Source: Taibaiella sp965229095
GTDB taxonomy: Bacteria > Bacteroidota > Bacteroidia > Chitinophagales > Chitinophagaceae
NCBI GenBank assembly: GCA_965229095.1
Contig: OZ245855.1
Location: 744,001 to 808,000 of the forward strand
Direction: 5' to 3'
DNA length: 64,000 nt
Part shown: positions 9,386-17,560 of the stretch, piece after piece
Layout: each line of letters starts with the position of its first letter
Numbering within the stretch: position 1 is the first letter of the stretch
The notes under the pieces: generated by a model
Seen by the model: the letters and a program-made list of their open reading frames with translations, nothing else
Told to the model about the DNA's origin: nothing
Databases searched by the model: none
Made by a program: the position numbers and the translations under genes

Positions 9386-10032
9386 GATGAGCAGATAATT
9401 TTTTGAAAGGGTTAGGGAATGGTGTGTCAGGGGCACAGGTATTTTATTGCCATTAAGAAGGGCAAGCAGGGTATTGTTTTATAGTTCACATTTTATGGCT
9501 GCATCCGGCGGGCATCCATACCAGACCTGGTGATCACTTAGGCGCAATAATACACGCATCGTCCAGCGGATATTTCCTGGAAGGCCAGGCTCAAAGACGG
9601 CCGGTTATAAGCTCCTGGTGGTTTGCTTCCCGAAGGAGTGCAAGCTATTAACGCTTAAGCATAAGGGATGACAGCCGGTGGTACGTACAGTTTTCGCTTC
9701 ATTCAATTTTATATTTAGGTAATATCGTTTGGCAATATCCAGGAGCTTTTATCCGGCTTTTGAAAGCTGCTGTATGTTATTCAAGATCAAAAATACTTTC
9801 CTTTATCTACGTCGCCTTTTCCTTAAAGACCAAAAAGTATTTGGAGGTGTTGAATCGGTAAAATCAAGAGATAGAACAATTATGAAAAGGATATGCTTAT
9901 CCAGGTAGCGGGATGAAATATACCTACTTTTGGGTAGCTGCAAACGCTGAGCCGATGATCATCCCTGCCGGGTTGTTGGCCTCACCAATAAATCAGGAAG
10001 AACACTTGCCTGCAAAGTGAAAGAAGCACAAA
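9386..10032. other. Intergenic stretch without a clear gene
   Basis: About 650 bases between the CHU_C gene start and the tRNA-Arg terminator. No frame longer than a few dozen codons looks coding. A TACTTTTG box (9925-9932, plus strand) is a possible -7 element, and a 21-codon frame (9955-10020) follows it. Neither is supported by anything else. Confidence 0.35.
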
Positions 10033-10068
10033 ACAAAGAACCATGCAAATCGTTGCATGGTTCTTTGT
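10033..10068 (-). terminator. Terminator of tRNA-Arg
   Basis: A 16-bp perfect stem with a 4-base loop (core CCATGCAA atcg TTGCATGG) lies 4 bases beyond the 3' end of the minus-strand tRNA. It is followed on that strand by a T-rich run. Confidence 0.75.
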
Positions 10069-10072
10069 CTTG

Positions 10073-10144
10073 TGGCCTCGTCAAGAATCGAACTTGAATC
10101 TGGAGCTTCGGAAACTCTTATACTATCCATTGTACTACGAGGCC
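10073..10144 (-). tRNA. tRNA-Arg (anticodon CCG)
   Basis: The reverse strand folds as a 72-base cloverleaf: acceptor GGCCTCG/CGAGGCC, D arm GTAC..GTAT, anticodon loop TTCCGAA, and T arm TCAAG-TTCGATT-CTTGA, with discriminator A and no encoded CCA. The anticodon CCG reads Arg CGG codons. The anticodon stem (AGAGT/GCTCC) has one unpaired position, A27 against C43, and a G-T pair. The other stems are complete. Confidence 0.9.
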
Positions 10145-10222
10145 TGTAGCGGAAGGCTGCAAAGGTAATCTTTACTCCCTATTTTTTTACTTATTTTTTT
10201 ACAAGGGAGAATTTTTTTTCTC

Positions 10223-10262
10223 TTTGACGTGTTTTTCAAAATAATAACGTATATTTACGTTA
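10223..10262 (+). promoter_or_regulatory. Promoter with BlaI-type operator ahead of blaI-M56
   Basis: A TTTG at 10223-10226 and a TATATTTA at 10250-10257 are placed like Bacteroidota -33 and -7 boxes (23-base spacer). The dyad TAACGT-N6-ACGTTA (10245-10262) covers the -7 box, and a further AACGTTA half-site overlaps the start codon of the regulator gene. This layout fits auto-repression by the BlaI-like protein. Confidence 0.55.
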
Positions 10263-10281
10263 TAAAACTATAGAAAACGTT

Positions 10282-10650
10282 ATGCAAGCACTTACCAAAG
10301 CAGAAGAACAGGTAATGCAGATCGTCTGGCAAAAAGGGCGATGCCTCGTACGCGATATCATCGAAGACCTGGGTGATCCTGAAATACCGCACAGCACAGT
10401 ATCCTCTGTGGTCCGTATCCTGGAGAAGAAGGGCTTTGTAGGCCATAAAGCTTATGGCAAGACCCATGAGTATTTCCCGCTGATAGCCAAGGAGGACTAT
10501 ACCAAAACAGGACTCAAGCAATGGATCGGCAACTACTTCGACGGTTCTCCCAAGCAACTGGTATCCTTTCTGGTGGAAGAAAATCAGATCAATCTTAAGG
10601 AGCTGAACCAATTGATGAAACAATTGGAAGAGCTTAAAAATAAAAAATAA
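10282..10650 (+). CDS. BlaI/MecI/CopY family transcriptional repressor
   Basis: A 122-residue winged-helix protein. The sequence MQALTKAEEQVMQIVWQKG, then RDIIEDLG, STVSSVVRILEKKGFVGHKAYGKTHEYFPL is the standard BlaI/MecI DNA-binding domain with its T-V recognition helix and wing. The C-terminal part (FDGSPKQLVSFLVEENQINLKELNQLMKQLEEL) is the dimerisation region. The next gene, 16 bases downstream, codes for an M56 membrane metalloprotease, the known partner class that inactivates such repressors by proteolysis in response to an outside signal. A dyad over the promoter suggests autoregulation. No beta-lactamase lies in this operon, so the signal need not be a beta-lactam. Confidence 0.9.
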   Translation: MQALTKAEEQVMQIVWQKGRCLVRDIIEDLGDPEIPHSTVSSVVRILEKKGFVGHKAYGKTHEYFPLIAKEDYTKTGLKQWIGNYFDGSPKQLVSFLVEENQINLKELNQLMKQLEELKNKK

Positions 10651-10666
10651 CCCTAACCACACACTT

Positions 10667-12085
10667 ATGGCAGCTTATCTGATTAAAGTTACCCTCATCT
10701 GGGCTTTATTATTGGCCTTGTACGAACTGCTCTATAAAAAAAGCACGGCCTTTACCTTAAACAGGGTTTATTTGTTGCTGGCGCTGGTTGCCGGTATGCT
10801 TTTACCGCTAATACCTGTACCGGGGCTTCATGTTACTACATCCGGCATTGGAGAGGTGGGCCGGAACATACAGAATCTTAACCAGGCCGTTACCCCGGCT
10901 GCCGCGCTGTCGGCTGCCGGCGATAAGGGGTTTGATTGGAGCATGCTACTGAAAGGAGTATATTTATCCGGCGCCTTCCTGGCTTTGGTAATAAGCCTGC
11001 GGGAAATTGTGCTGATCATCAGGACCGCTATTTATGGTGCTTACCAGATTGTTGCCACCCATAGGATTTTCAGCAGCAGCAAGCCGCATGCGCCTTTCTC
11101 GTTTATGGGCTGGGTTTTTATATCGGACCCTGCCTTGTACGATGAAAAAGGTCTGGACTATATCCTGAAGCATGAGGCCGCACATAACAGCCGTAAACAC
11201 TGGCTGGACATGGTCATTATGCAATTGGTCTTTGTTCTGTTCTGGTTCCATCCCCTGGTATGGCGCTTCCGCTATCTCCTCAAGCTCAGCCACGAATATG
11301 AGGCCGATCAATATGCTGCAGGTGGCAATGCTTACGAGTACGGCCATTTCCTGCTGCAGCAGACCTTGCTCAAAGGCACGCCTTCAATCGCGCATTCTTT
11401 TCATTTTTCACCTATAAAAAACAGAATCTTTATGCTGACACAAACAAGAAAAAAATGGAGCTGGAAATATGTTATCGTGCTACCGGCTTTGCTGACCTGC
11501 GGCTTATTGTTTGCCAAATCCAATGGTAATGGTCAAAGGGTAAGAGTAGGGGACAGGACCGTTTTTAACGGGCATGAATTTCTATGGTCGCCCGAAATGA
11601 GGGATACCATACCTGTCGAAAATCCGGCAACAGGAAAGATCAGTATGATGGTACATACCCGTGCAGCCTCGATTTACATGATGGATGGAGATTCTGTTTA
11701 TGCCAATGATGCCATGGGCATTACGCCGGCACAATTCCGACAGGATAACAAGGCAATTTATGAATACGCCACCGAGCGGTTTGTAAAGCAATTTCCCCGG
11801 CTCCCGGACAGCCTGCGCAGCATTGCTGTGACAAATATGGTTGTCGACAACAATGGGAAGTTGTGCTACTATGATATTGTATGTGCAACGGACAGGAGCA
11901 ATTATGATGCTACACAACCAGGTTCTGCTTATGCTGCTTATGGAAAGGCCATCGAAAAAATAATGTCCGAAAGTGCTGATTGGCTACCCGGATTGTATCA
12001 AGGGAAAAAAGTTAAAGTAGCCATACCCGGAGGCTTTAATCTTTACTTTAAACCGTTTACCGTTAAAAAAGTGCAGGAACGCTAA
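10667..12085 (+). CDS. M56 (BlaR1-type) membrane metalloprotease with TonB-like C-terminal domain
   Basis: A 472-residue protein. Membrane segments near residues 5-25, 32-50, 90-115 and 185-200 surround an M56 protease core. The zinc motif HEAAH is at 169-173, and HEYEADQYAA follows from 209, the third ligand region of M56 enzymes. A fourth membrane segment near 265-285 leads to an outside domain. This has no penicillin-binding motif as in BlaR1. Instead its end (DNNGKLCYYDIVCATD...YGKAIEKIMSESADWLPGLYQGKKVKVAIPGGFNLYF) follows the pattern of a TonB C-terminal domain (W.PG..xGKxVxV). It probably senses an envelope signal and releases the BlaI-like repressor encoded just upstream. Confidence 0.85.
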   Translation: MAAYLIKVTLIWALLLALYELLYKKSTAFTLNRVYLLLALVAGMLLPLIPVPGLHVTTSGIGEVGRNIQNLNQAVTPAAALSAAGDKGFDWSMLLKGVYLSGAFLALVISLREIVLIIRTAIYGAYQIVATHRIFSSSKPHAPFSFMGWVFISDPALYDEKGLDYILKHEAAHNSRKHWLDMVIMQLVFVLFWFHPLVWRFRYLLKLSHEYEADQYAAGGNAYEYGHFLLQQTLLKGTPSIAHSFHFSPIKNRIFMLTQTRKKWSWKYVIVLPALLTCGLLFAKSNGNGQRVRVGDRTVFNGHEFLWSPEMRDTIPVENPATGKISMMVHTRAASIYMMDGDSVYANDAMGITPAQFRQDNKAIYEYATERFVKQFPRLPDSLRSIAVTNMVVDNNGKLCYYDIVCATDRSNYDATQPGSAYAAYGKAIEKIMSESADWLPGLYQGKKVKVAIPGGFNLYFKPFTVKKVQER

Positions 12086-12088
12086 GAA

Positions 12089-12643
12089 TCAGGCTTTTTC
12101 CTCTTCGATAGCCGGTATGCCCATAATAGCCGGATCTTTTCGGGTGCGGAAGGAAATGTGCCGCTGGAAAAAATAGCTGAATACCGCGAGTAAGGCTGTA
12201 GTTAATGTTTGCGATGGTGTGGCCCAAAAGCCGCACCATCCTGCAAAAAAATGCAGCAGGGAATAGTTGAGGATGATATTGATGAATTGCAGGGTAGCAT
12301 AACGGAAAAGCTGCACTCTTCCCTTGAGATGCGATTCCTGGAACACAACGAATTTAGACAGGAAGAACCCGATAGGAAAGCTGAAGAGGAACGACACTAC
12401 GTAAGCGGCAATATACCGGGTCATTTGAATACCCATCACTGTGATCACCTCGCTTTGCAGCAGGTAATTATAGGCCAGGAAATAGATCAGCAAACCCAAT
12501 ACCGTAACCCCACCGCCACAGGCTATATACCTGAAGGTCTGGATCGGGATCCATTTGCGGCATATAGGATGGAAAAAATCGATCACATTCAGGATCGTAT
12601 TTCTCACAAAATGAAGGGTACGGCTTTCTTTATAGTTTTTCAC
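12089..12643 (-). CDS. GtrA-like membrane protein
   Basis: A 184-residue protein with four predicted membrane helices. FRYIACGGGVTVLGLLIYFLAYN, RYIAAYVVSFLFSFPIGFFLSKFVVF and FRYATLQFINIILNYSLLHFF followed by ALLAVFSYFFQRHISFR match the GtrA/DPMS family. These proteins flip or help transfer polyprenyl-linked sugars for cell-surface polysaccharides. The ATG at 12643 is placed 7 bases after a TACTTTTG box on the minus strand, so the transcript may be leaderless. The gene is convergent with the M56 gene with a gap of only 3 bases. No glycosyltransferase partner is next to it. Confidence 0.85.
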   Translation of the reverse strand: MKNYKESRTLHFVRNTILNVIDFFHPICRKWIPIQTFRYIACGGGVTVLGLLIYFLAYNYLLQSEVITVMGIQMTRYIAAYVVSFLFSFPIGFFLSKFVVFQESHLKGRVQLFRYATLQFINIILNYSLLHFFAGWCGFWATPSQTLTTALLAVFSYFFQRHISFRTRKDPAIMGIPAIEEEKA

Positions 12644-12650
12644 AGGTGGG

Positions 12651-12658
12651 CAAAAGTA
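12651..12658 (-). promoter_or_regulatory. -7 box of gtrA-like gene
   Basis: The minus-strand sequence is TACTTTTG, a perfect match to TAnnTTTG. It ends 7 bases before the ATG. No clear -33 TTG is present. Confidence 0.45.
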
Positions 12659-12728
12659 ATAAAAATGGCCTATTTTTGGACGGAGACAACGTAATTAACC
12701 AAGGGTTAATTAAAATTTACTTTCTTCT

Positions 12729-13562
12729 TTGTCCTTCTTGAAATGGATACTATACACCAGCCTTTTTGCTGCTCTTTGTGCAGTAGGCTTGTGTATGGCT
12801 ACGGAAAAACTGCTGGCCAGCCATCCGCCGGGTTTCTTTTCGGTACTTCATGGCTTTGTGGCTGCCAATACCCTTTGCATTTACAACCTGCATTATTATA
12901 TCAAAAAGCTGCCACCGGGTATCTCCGACCGTGCCGACTGGTCGGCGCAGCATCAATGGATACATCCGGCCCTTATCCTGGCGGGGGGCCTGGTTTCGTG
13001 CTACTGCCTCTTTTACCTTCCTTTTAAAGTAATAGCCATTAGTATGGGCCTGGGCCTTTTGTCGCTCGGATATTCCCTTCCCATCCTGCCTTTCCCGCAA
13101 AAAAAACGGCTTAAAGACTGGGGCATCTTAAAATTGATCCTGCTCTCGCTTGTATGGACTTGTGTTACGGTATTGATGCCCATGTTTTACTACAATAAAA
13201 GCTTCCAGGCTTACGAAGTAGAATTTATGTTGCGTTTCGTCTTTATGCTGCCCTTGTGCATTGCTTTTGATATCAGGGATATGGAAACGGATAAGGAAAA
13301 TAGTATTTATACCTTGCCCAATGCTATTGGCCTGGGTAGCAGCTACCGGCTTATGGACGTGTGCCTGGTCGTATTCAGCGGGCTAGCCGTATGGCAATAC
13401 CTTCGTTATCCTATCCTTTCCCGGCTTGTTGGCGGTTGGGCTATCGTTTTGCTTACCAAACTTGCCTTGCTGCTTTCCCGCAAAGTTAATACCGATGTAT
13501 TTTACCTGCTGTGCATCGATGGTATGATGCTGGTTTATGCCTTGTTTATCTTGTTGGCATAA
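12729..13562 (+). CDS. UbiA-like prenyltransferase family membrane protein
   Basis: A 277-residue protein with seven to nine membrane helices. The segment FDIRDMETDKENSIYTLPNAIG resembles the second Asp-rich motif of UbiA-superfamily prenyltransferases (DxRDxExD). The first motif, normally NDxxDxxxD, is replaced by NTLCIYNLHYY, so catalysis through the usual Mg-diphosphate site is doubtful. The only in-frame start that keeps the first membrane helix is the TTG at 12729; an in-frame ATG at 12795 would cut that helix. The gene is divergent from the GtrA-like gene. The substrate is unknown, and it may be a non-enzymatic relative. Confidence 0.6.
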   Translation: MSFLKWILYTSLFAALCAVGLCMATEKLLASHPPGFFSVLHGFVAANTLCIYNLHYYIKKLPPGISDRADWSAQHQWIHPALILAGGLVSCYCLFYLPFKVIAISMGLGLLSLGYSLPILPFPQKKRLKDWGILKLILLSLVWTCVTVLMPMFYYNKSFQAYEVEFMLRFVFMLPLCIAFDIRDMETDKENSIYTLPNAIGLGSSYRLMDVCLVVFSGLAVWQYLRYPILSRLVGGWAIVLLTKLALLLSRKVNTDVFYLLCIDGMMLVYALFILLA

Positions 13563-13605
13563 TAAGAAACGGCTGCAGCCTGATCGCCTGCAACCGTTTC
13601 TTATT
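13561..13605. terminator. Bidirectional terminator between convergent genes
   Basis: A long stem, AATAAGAAACGG...TGCAG pairing with CTGCA...CCGTTTCTTATT, lies in the 60-base gap between two convergent genes. It has an A-rich left and a T-rich right flank, so it can work in both directions. Confidence 0.8.
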
Positions 13606-13622
13606 ATATCATAACCGGTGAG

Positions 13623-15284
13623 CTATTTCACTTCGGCTTTGGAACTGGCCATTTTTACCCCGAACAAAACAATATGAATGATGGAAAAGATCAGGGAGAA
13701 ATAATACAGACCGGTATCGGGTTCCGTAGCAAAGTGATGGTGTGCCATGGCTATAATGATCAATAATATAGACATGACGATCCCGGATAAGGAAACGACC
13801 TTGTTGCCCGATGCCCCGAAAAGACCTTTATTGAGGAAACTGTGTTTCATGCCATAAAGCAGGTACACATCAAGGCCGATGATCATCCATACAAATAACC
13901 GGATCCAGGTATCCAGGGGTAAAAATACCATCATGAACAGGCAGGTAGCAATGCCCAATATAGGTACCAGCGGTACCAGCGGGGTTTTAAAAGCACGGGG
14001 TGCATCCGGCATTTTTACCCTCATGATCCATACTCCGATGCACACTAGTATAAAAGCAAATAAGGTGCCAATACTGGTCATTTCGCCTACTACCCTTGCC
14101 GGTACGAAAGCTGCAAAGAGGCTGACGAACAACATAAACAACAGGTTGTTTTTAAAGGGGGTACGGTATTTTTTGTGTACTTCCGAAAATATCTTAGGCA
14201 AGAGGCCATCTTTGCTCATGCTGTAAAATACGCGGCTTTGTCCCATAAGCATTACCAAGATTACCGAGGCATAGCCACCCAGGATAGCTACAACGATCGC
14301 GCGGTTTAGCCAGGGGTAATCCGGAACCAAAGCTCCTGATGCATCTACCTTACCCATATGCTCTACAGCCACCGCTACGGGAGCAATACCATCTTTTCCG
14401 GCAAACAGGTTGTAATTGGTAACGCCTGTCATTACATGTGCAAACAATATATACAGTATGGTACAGATCGCTAAAGAGCCTAAGATGCCGATGGGCATAT
14501 CCTTTCTCGGGTTTTTGGCCTCCTGTGCCGCCGTACTTACGGCATCGAAGCCTATGTAGGCAAAAAAGACCACAGCAGCAGCGCGAATAATCCCGCCCCA
14601 TCCGTGGTTAAAGAAGCCCTCGTGGCCTGGTGTATTTTCGGGTATTAAATAAGGCGTATAATTACTGGTATTGATATATTGCCATCCCAGGATAATAAAG
14701 ATGAGAACAACCAGCACCTTTAAGCCCACGATCACGGCATTTACCTTAGCGCTTTCTTTTGTTCCTTTTATCAGGAGCAAGCTCATGAGCACTACAATAA
14801 AGACTGCAGGCAGGTTAATAATACCGCCATCCCAGGGGCCAACGGTGAGCGAAACCGGCATATGGATATTAAAGCCTTCCAGGAATTTGATAAAGTAACG
14901 GCTCCAACTGATACCTACAGTCGCAGCGCCTACGGCATATTCCAATACGAGGTCCCAACCGATGATCCAGGCGATAAATTCGCCCATAGTTGCATAAGAA
15001 TAGGTATAGGCACTTCCCGCCACCGGGATCATAGATGCAAATTCAGCATAGCACAGACCGGCAAAAGCACATCCCAGCGCTGCTACTATAAAAGAAATAG
15101 TGATTGCAGGGCCGGCATAATTGGCAGCAGCCATACCTGTAATCGAAAACAAACCTGCCCCGATGATGGCGCCGATACCCAAGGCTACCAATGCGCGGGC
15201 TGTTAATGTCTTTTTTAATCCATGTTCACTCTCCGAAGATTCTGCTAAGAGGTGAGTCAGTGGCTTTCGTGTAAATAAACCCAT
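13623..15284 (-). CDS. APC family amino acid permease
   Basis: A 553-residue protein with about 12-14 membrane helices. The N-terminal GIGAIIGAGLFSITGMAAANYAGPAI is the consensus of APC transporters. FAGLCYAEFASMIPVAGSAYTYSYATMGEFIAWIIGWDLVLEYAVGAATVGISWSRY places it in the cationic amino acid transporter-like (CAT, YfnA) subgroup. FFAYIGFDAVSTAAQEAKNPRKDMPIGI is the conserved segment of helix 6-7. It most likely imports amino acids with protons; the substrate cannot be told from sequence alone. It stands alone between two terminators. Confidence 0.9.
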   Translation of the reverse strand: MGLFTRKPLTHLLAESSESEHGLKKTLTARALVALGIGAIIGAGLFSITGMAAANYAGPAITISFIVAALGCAFAGLCYAEFASMIPVAGSAYTYSYATMGEFIAWIIGWDLVLEYAVGAATVGISWSRYFIKFLEGFNIHMPVSLTVGPWDGGIINLPAVFIVVLMSLLLIKGTKESAKVNAVIVGLKVLVVLIFIILGWQYINTSNYTPYLIPENTPGHEGFFNHGWGGIIRAAAVVFFAYIGFDAVSTAAQEAKNPRKDMPIGILGSLAICTILYILFAHVMTGVTNYNLFAGKDGIAPVAVAVEHMGKVDASGALVPDYPWLNRAIVVAILGGYASVILVMLMGQSRVFYSMSKDGLLPKIFSEVHKKYRTPFKNNLLFMLFVSLFAAFVPARVVGEMTSIGTLFAFILVCIGVWIMRVKMPDAPRAFKTPLVPLVPILGIATCLFMMVFLPLDTWIRLFVWMIIGLDVYLLYGMKHSFLNKGLFGASGNKVVSLSGIVMSILLIIIAMAHHHFATEPDTGLYYFSLIFSIIHIVLFGVKMASSKAEVK

Positions 15285-15389
15285 CTATAATTTTTTAATG
15301 ATCAGATTAATGTCCAAACCTAATGCAAAAATGTCAAAAATGATAACGTCTACTGCTGTTTTTTACCCTGGAACGCGTTTTTACAAACA

Positions 15390-15416
15390 AATGCCCCGCG
15401 AAAACTACGGGGCATT
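15390..15416 (-). terminator. Terminator of the PNGase F-like gene
   Basis: A 9-bp stem (AATGCCCCG/CGGGGCATT) with a 9-base loop lies 28 bases beyond the stop codon of the minus-strand gene. On that strand it is followed by TTTGTTTG. Confidence 0.7.
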
Positions 15417-15443
15417 GTCTAAAAGGGATACATCACAACAACA

Positions 15444-17453
15444 TCATTTATGAATCACCACCTTCTCTGTATTCCTGCTGTCGCCGGTATCGTACACAAG
15501 GGTGTAGATGCCATTGGGCAGGCCTGCAGTAGGGATGTTTATATTTTGTTTTTTTGTCTTGAGGGTGTATACTGTTTGTCCCAGCAGGTTCAAGATCCGG
15601 ATATCGGACTCCTGTTTCAGGGTGCCGAACACATCGATATGAATCATATCTTTAGCTGGGTTAGGGTATACACTCAGGGAATAAGAAGATTTGTTCAGCT
15701 CATTTACAGAGCTGGTGGAGTTCTGTACACGGAAGTATTGCGTAAAGCCATTTCCGAAATTTCCTTCCAGACCGGCAGAACCCAGGTCCGAATTAGGAAT
15801 CGCTTTTTTAGTGCCGCTAACCAGGTCGTACACCCTTACATATCCTTTAGGGTTGATGCTGCTAAAGAAGGTAAGGCCATAGCCTTTTTCACAATTTACT
15901 TCCAGCTTGTAGCAACCGTCTCCCATATGTAAAGTATCTTTAAACAGGGTACCGGGTGCTATGCCGGCGCTGGAACGCTGTGTTACCAGCCTGCCGTTGT
16001 TGGTAATGTCGTATATTTTCCAGGTCGTTACATTTTCGCCTGCGCCAAAAGGAGCGGCGCCCGGTGTATTGAACTGGACCACAAACTGGCCGCCTGTCCA
16101 TACCGGTGAGTATAAAAAGTCGGTTTTCCTTTCGTTATTATATACATTCTCGTCGGTAGCGCCATTTACTTTTACGATACGTACTACAAACCTGCCACCA
16201 CCACTGCTGGCCGCATTGAGACCGGCCAATTGGGGCAAGGTAACGTCAGCTTCGGCCATAGAAGCCAGGTTGGTATTCCAGGTGTAGGTAGATAAGGTGC
16301 TGCCTTCGATACCATATTCAAAGTCGATACTGGTCAGGGTGGTACCGCCATAGTTTTTTACGATAAGTTCGGGGGAACCGCAAATCGGGTTTTCCCTTAC
16401 GAAATCAGAAATGCTGTTAGGGCTGATAACGCGTTCGATACCGGCATCCAGCGCATGGTTATAGCTACCGTAGTAAAACATAATTGCAGAAAGCTTGTAG
16501 CTGGCACCATTGTTACCGGAGGTATACGTCTGGAAGTCCATATCCACCGTATAGCTTTGTCCTGCGGTTACGGTAGCGGGTACTTTATGGATGATGGTAT
16601 TTACTTGTGCGCCGGGACACCAGTTGGCCCGGTCGATAGGCCAGGTTCCCGATTGGGGTGATACGGCATTGGAACCGCAGTTATCCCTCCAGATGTCATG
16701 CTGGTCCACCATGGTACCATTGACTTTATATTGGTACCATTTTTTGCAGAACTCGGAACAGTTCTGGGTATTGTCCCCGCCGTGGCCGGTGATGATCACC
16801 TTTGTTTCGGCGCTTACTGCATTGGCAGGGAATAATTCGGTTTTCTGGGCTACCTTGTTTTCTATGGGGTCTGAGGCATTGCCATAGGCAAACCCGCCAT
16901 GCCAGAGCTTGGAGATTTTAACCACATTGCGCGGCGGGGTACCTTCTACAAAATGAAATTTGATGGTTGAGGTAAAACCGCCGGAATAGCCGGAATAAAA
17001 TACCCTGATGGTTACGGCATCTTTCAGCACCGGATAAAAATCGGTTACATCATAATAATAAGACTGCTTCCAGGTCCAGGGAAAAAGCGGGAAGGTAGTA
17101 TTGGCATAGGGCGTGATCATCTCACCCATTTCGAGGGTATCGCCGGCAGCATTGCAGGCGATAATGTGTACATCGTAATCCCAATCGGCGCACCAGCCGG
17201 TCTGTCCTGCACCTTCGCCAGGATTGCTCGGATTGTAACCATTGCCGCAATTGTATTTGCCCAGGGTATATTCCATCACCACTTTCTGGTAGCTAACGCT
17301 GCCATCGGGGAAAGTAACCAAGCTATCATAGTTGCCGTAATTCGGCATCTTTACTTCGTTGTACACCTGAACCACGGTGGTATCGCCGGGATTGGCAAAA
17401 GTAATATGGTAAGCTCCTAACAGTAAGAGCACGCCAGCATAAAATTTCTTCAT
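15444..17453 (-). CDS. Peptide-N-glycosidase F-like secreted protein with T9SS type A tail
   Basis: A 669-residue protein with a signal peptide at 1-20. Residues 85-330 resemble the two jelly-roll domains of PNGase F, which cleaves N-glycans from Asn. The W91-D92 pair aligns with the region of the catalytic Asp60 of the Flavobacterium enzyme. ITPYAN and YYDVTDF follow. CSEFC (E234) aligns with the essential Glu206, and GTWPIDRANWCPG is almost the enzyme's own sequence. The position of Glu118 appears changed (FYSGYSGG). A central region of unknown fold follows. The end (LSVYPNPAKDMIHIDV...LNLLGQTVYTLKT...LPNGIYTLVY) is a type A sorting tail. I infer a secreted glycoprotein-processing enzyme. 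Activity and specificity are unproven. Confidence 0.75.
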   Translation of the reverse strand: MKKFYAGVLLLLGAYHITFANPGDTTVVQVYNEVKMPNYGNYDSLVTFPDGSVSYQKVVMEYTLGKYNCGNGYNPSNPGEGAGQTGWCADWDYDVHIIACNAAGDTLEMGEMITPYANTTFPLFPWTWKQSYYYDVTDFYPVLKDAVTIRVFYSGYSGGFTSTIKFHFVEGTPPRNVVKISKLWHGGFAYGNASDPIENKVAQKTELFPANAVSAETKVIITGHGGDNTQNCSEFCKKWYQYKVNGTMVDQHDIWRDNCGSNAVSPQSGTWPIDRANWCPGAQVNTIIHKVPATVTAGQSYTVDMDFQTYTSGNNGASYKLSAIMFYYGSYNHALDAGIERVISPNSISDFVRENPICGSPELIVKNYGGTTLTSIDFEYGIEGSTLSTYTWNTNLASMAEADVTLPQLAGLNAASSGGGRFVVRIVKVNGATDENVYNNERKTDFLYSPVWTGGQFVVQFNTPGAAPFGAGENVTTWKIYDITNNGRLVTQRSSAGIAPGTLFKDTLHMGDGCYKLEVNCEKGYGLTFFSSINPKGYVRVYDLVSGTKKAIPNSDLGSAGLEGNFGNGFTQYFRVQNSTSSVNELNKSSYSLSVYPNPAKDMIHIDVFGTLKQESDIRILNLLGQTVYTLKTKKQNINIPTAGLPNGIYTLVYDTGDSRNTEKVVIHK

Positions 17454-17560
17454 GAAATCTGATTTTTAAAACAAAGTCTTGGTTAAGCCATAGGGCTTAA
17501 TATTACGTTAAAACAAAGGTCAGTCAAAACAGTTTAACGGCCTACTACATGATGATGTTT

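Noticed and set aside
9954..10020. A 21-codon frame behind a TACTTTTG box before tRNA-Arg
   Set aside because: Too short, no homologue recognised, and its end runs into the tRNA terminator.
10282..12085. Antibiotic-resistance operon of the blaI-blaR1 type
   Set aside because: The M56 protein has no penicillin-binding sensor domain, and the beta-lactamase gene lies 12 kb away without a BlaI operator.
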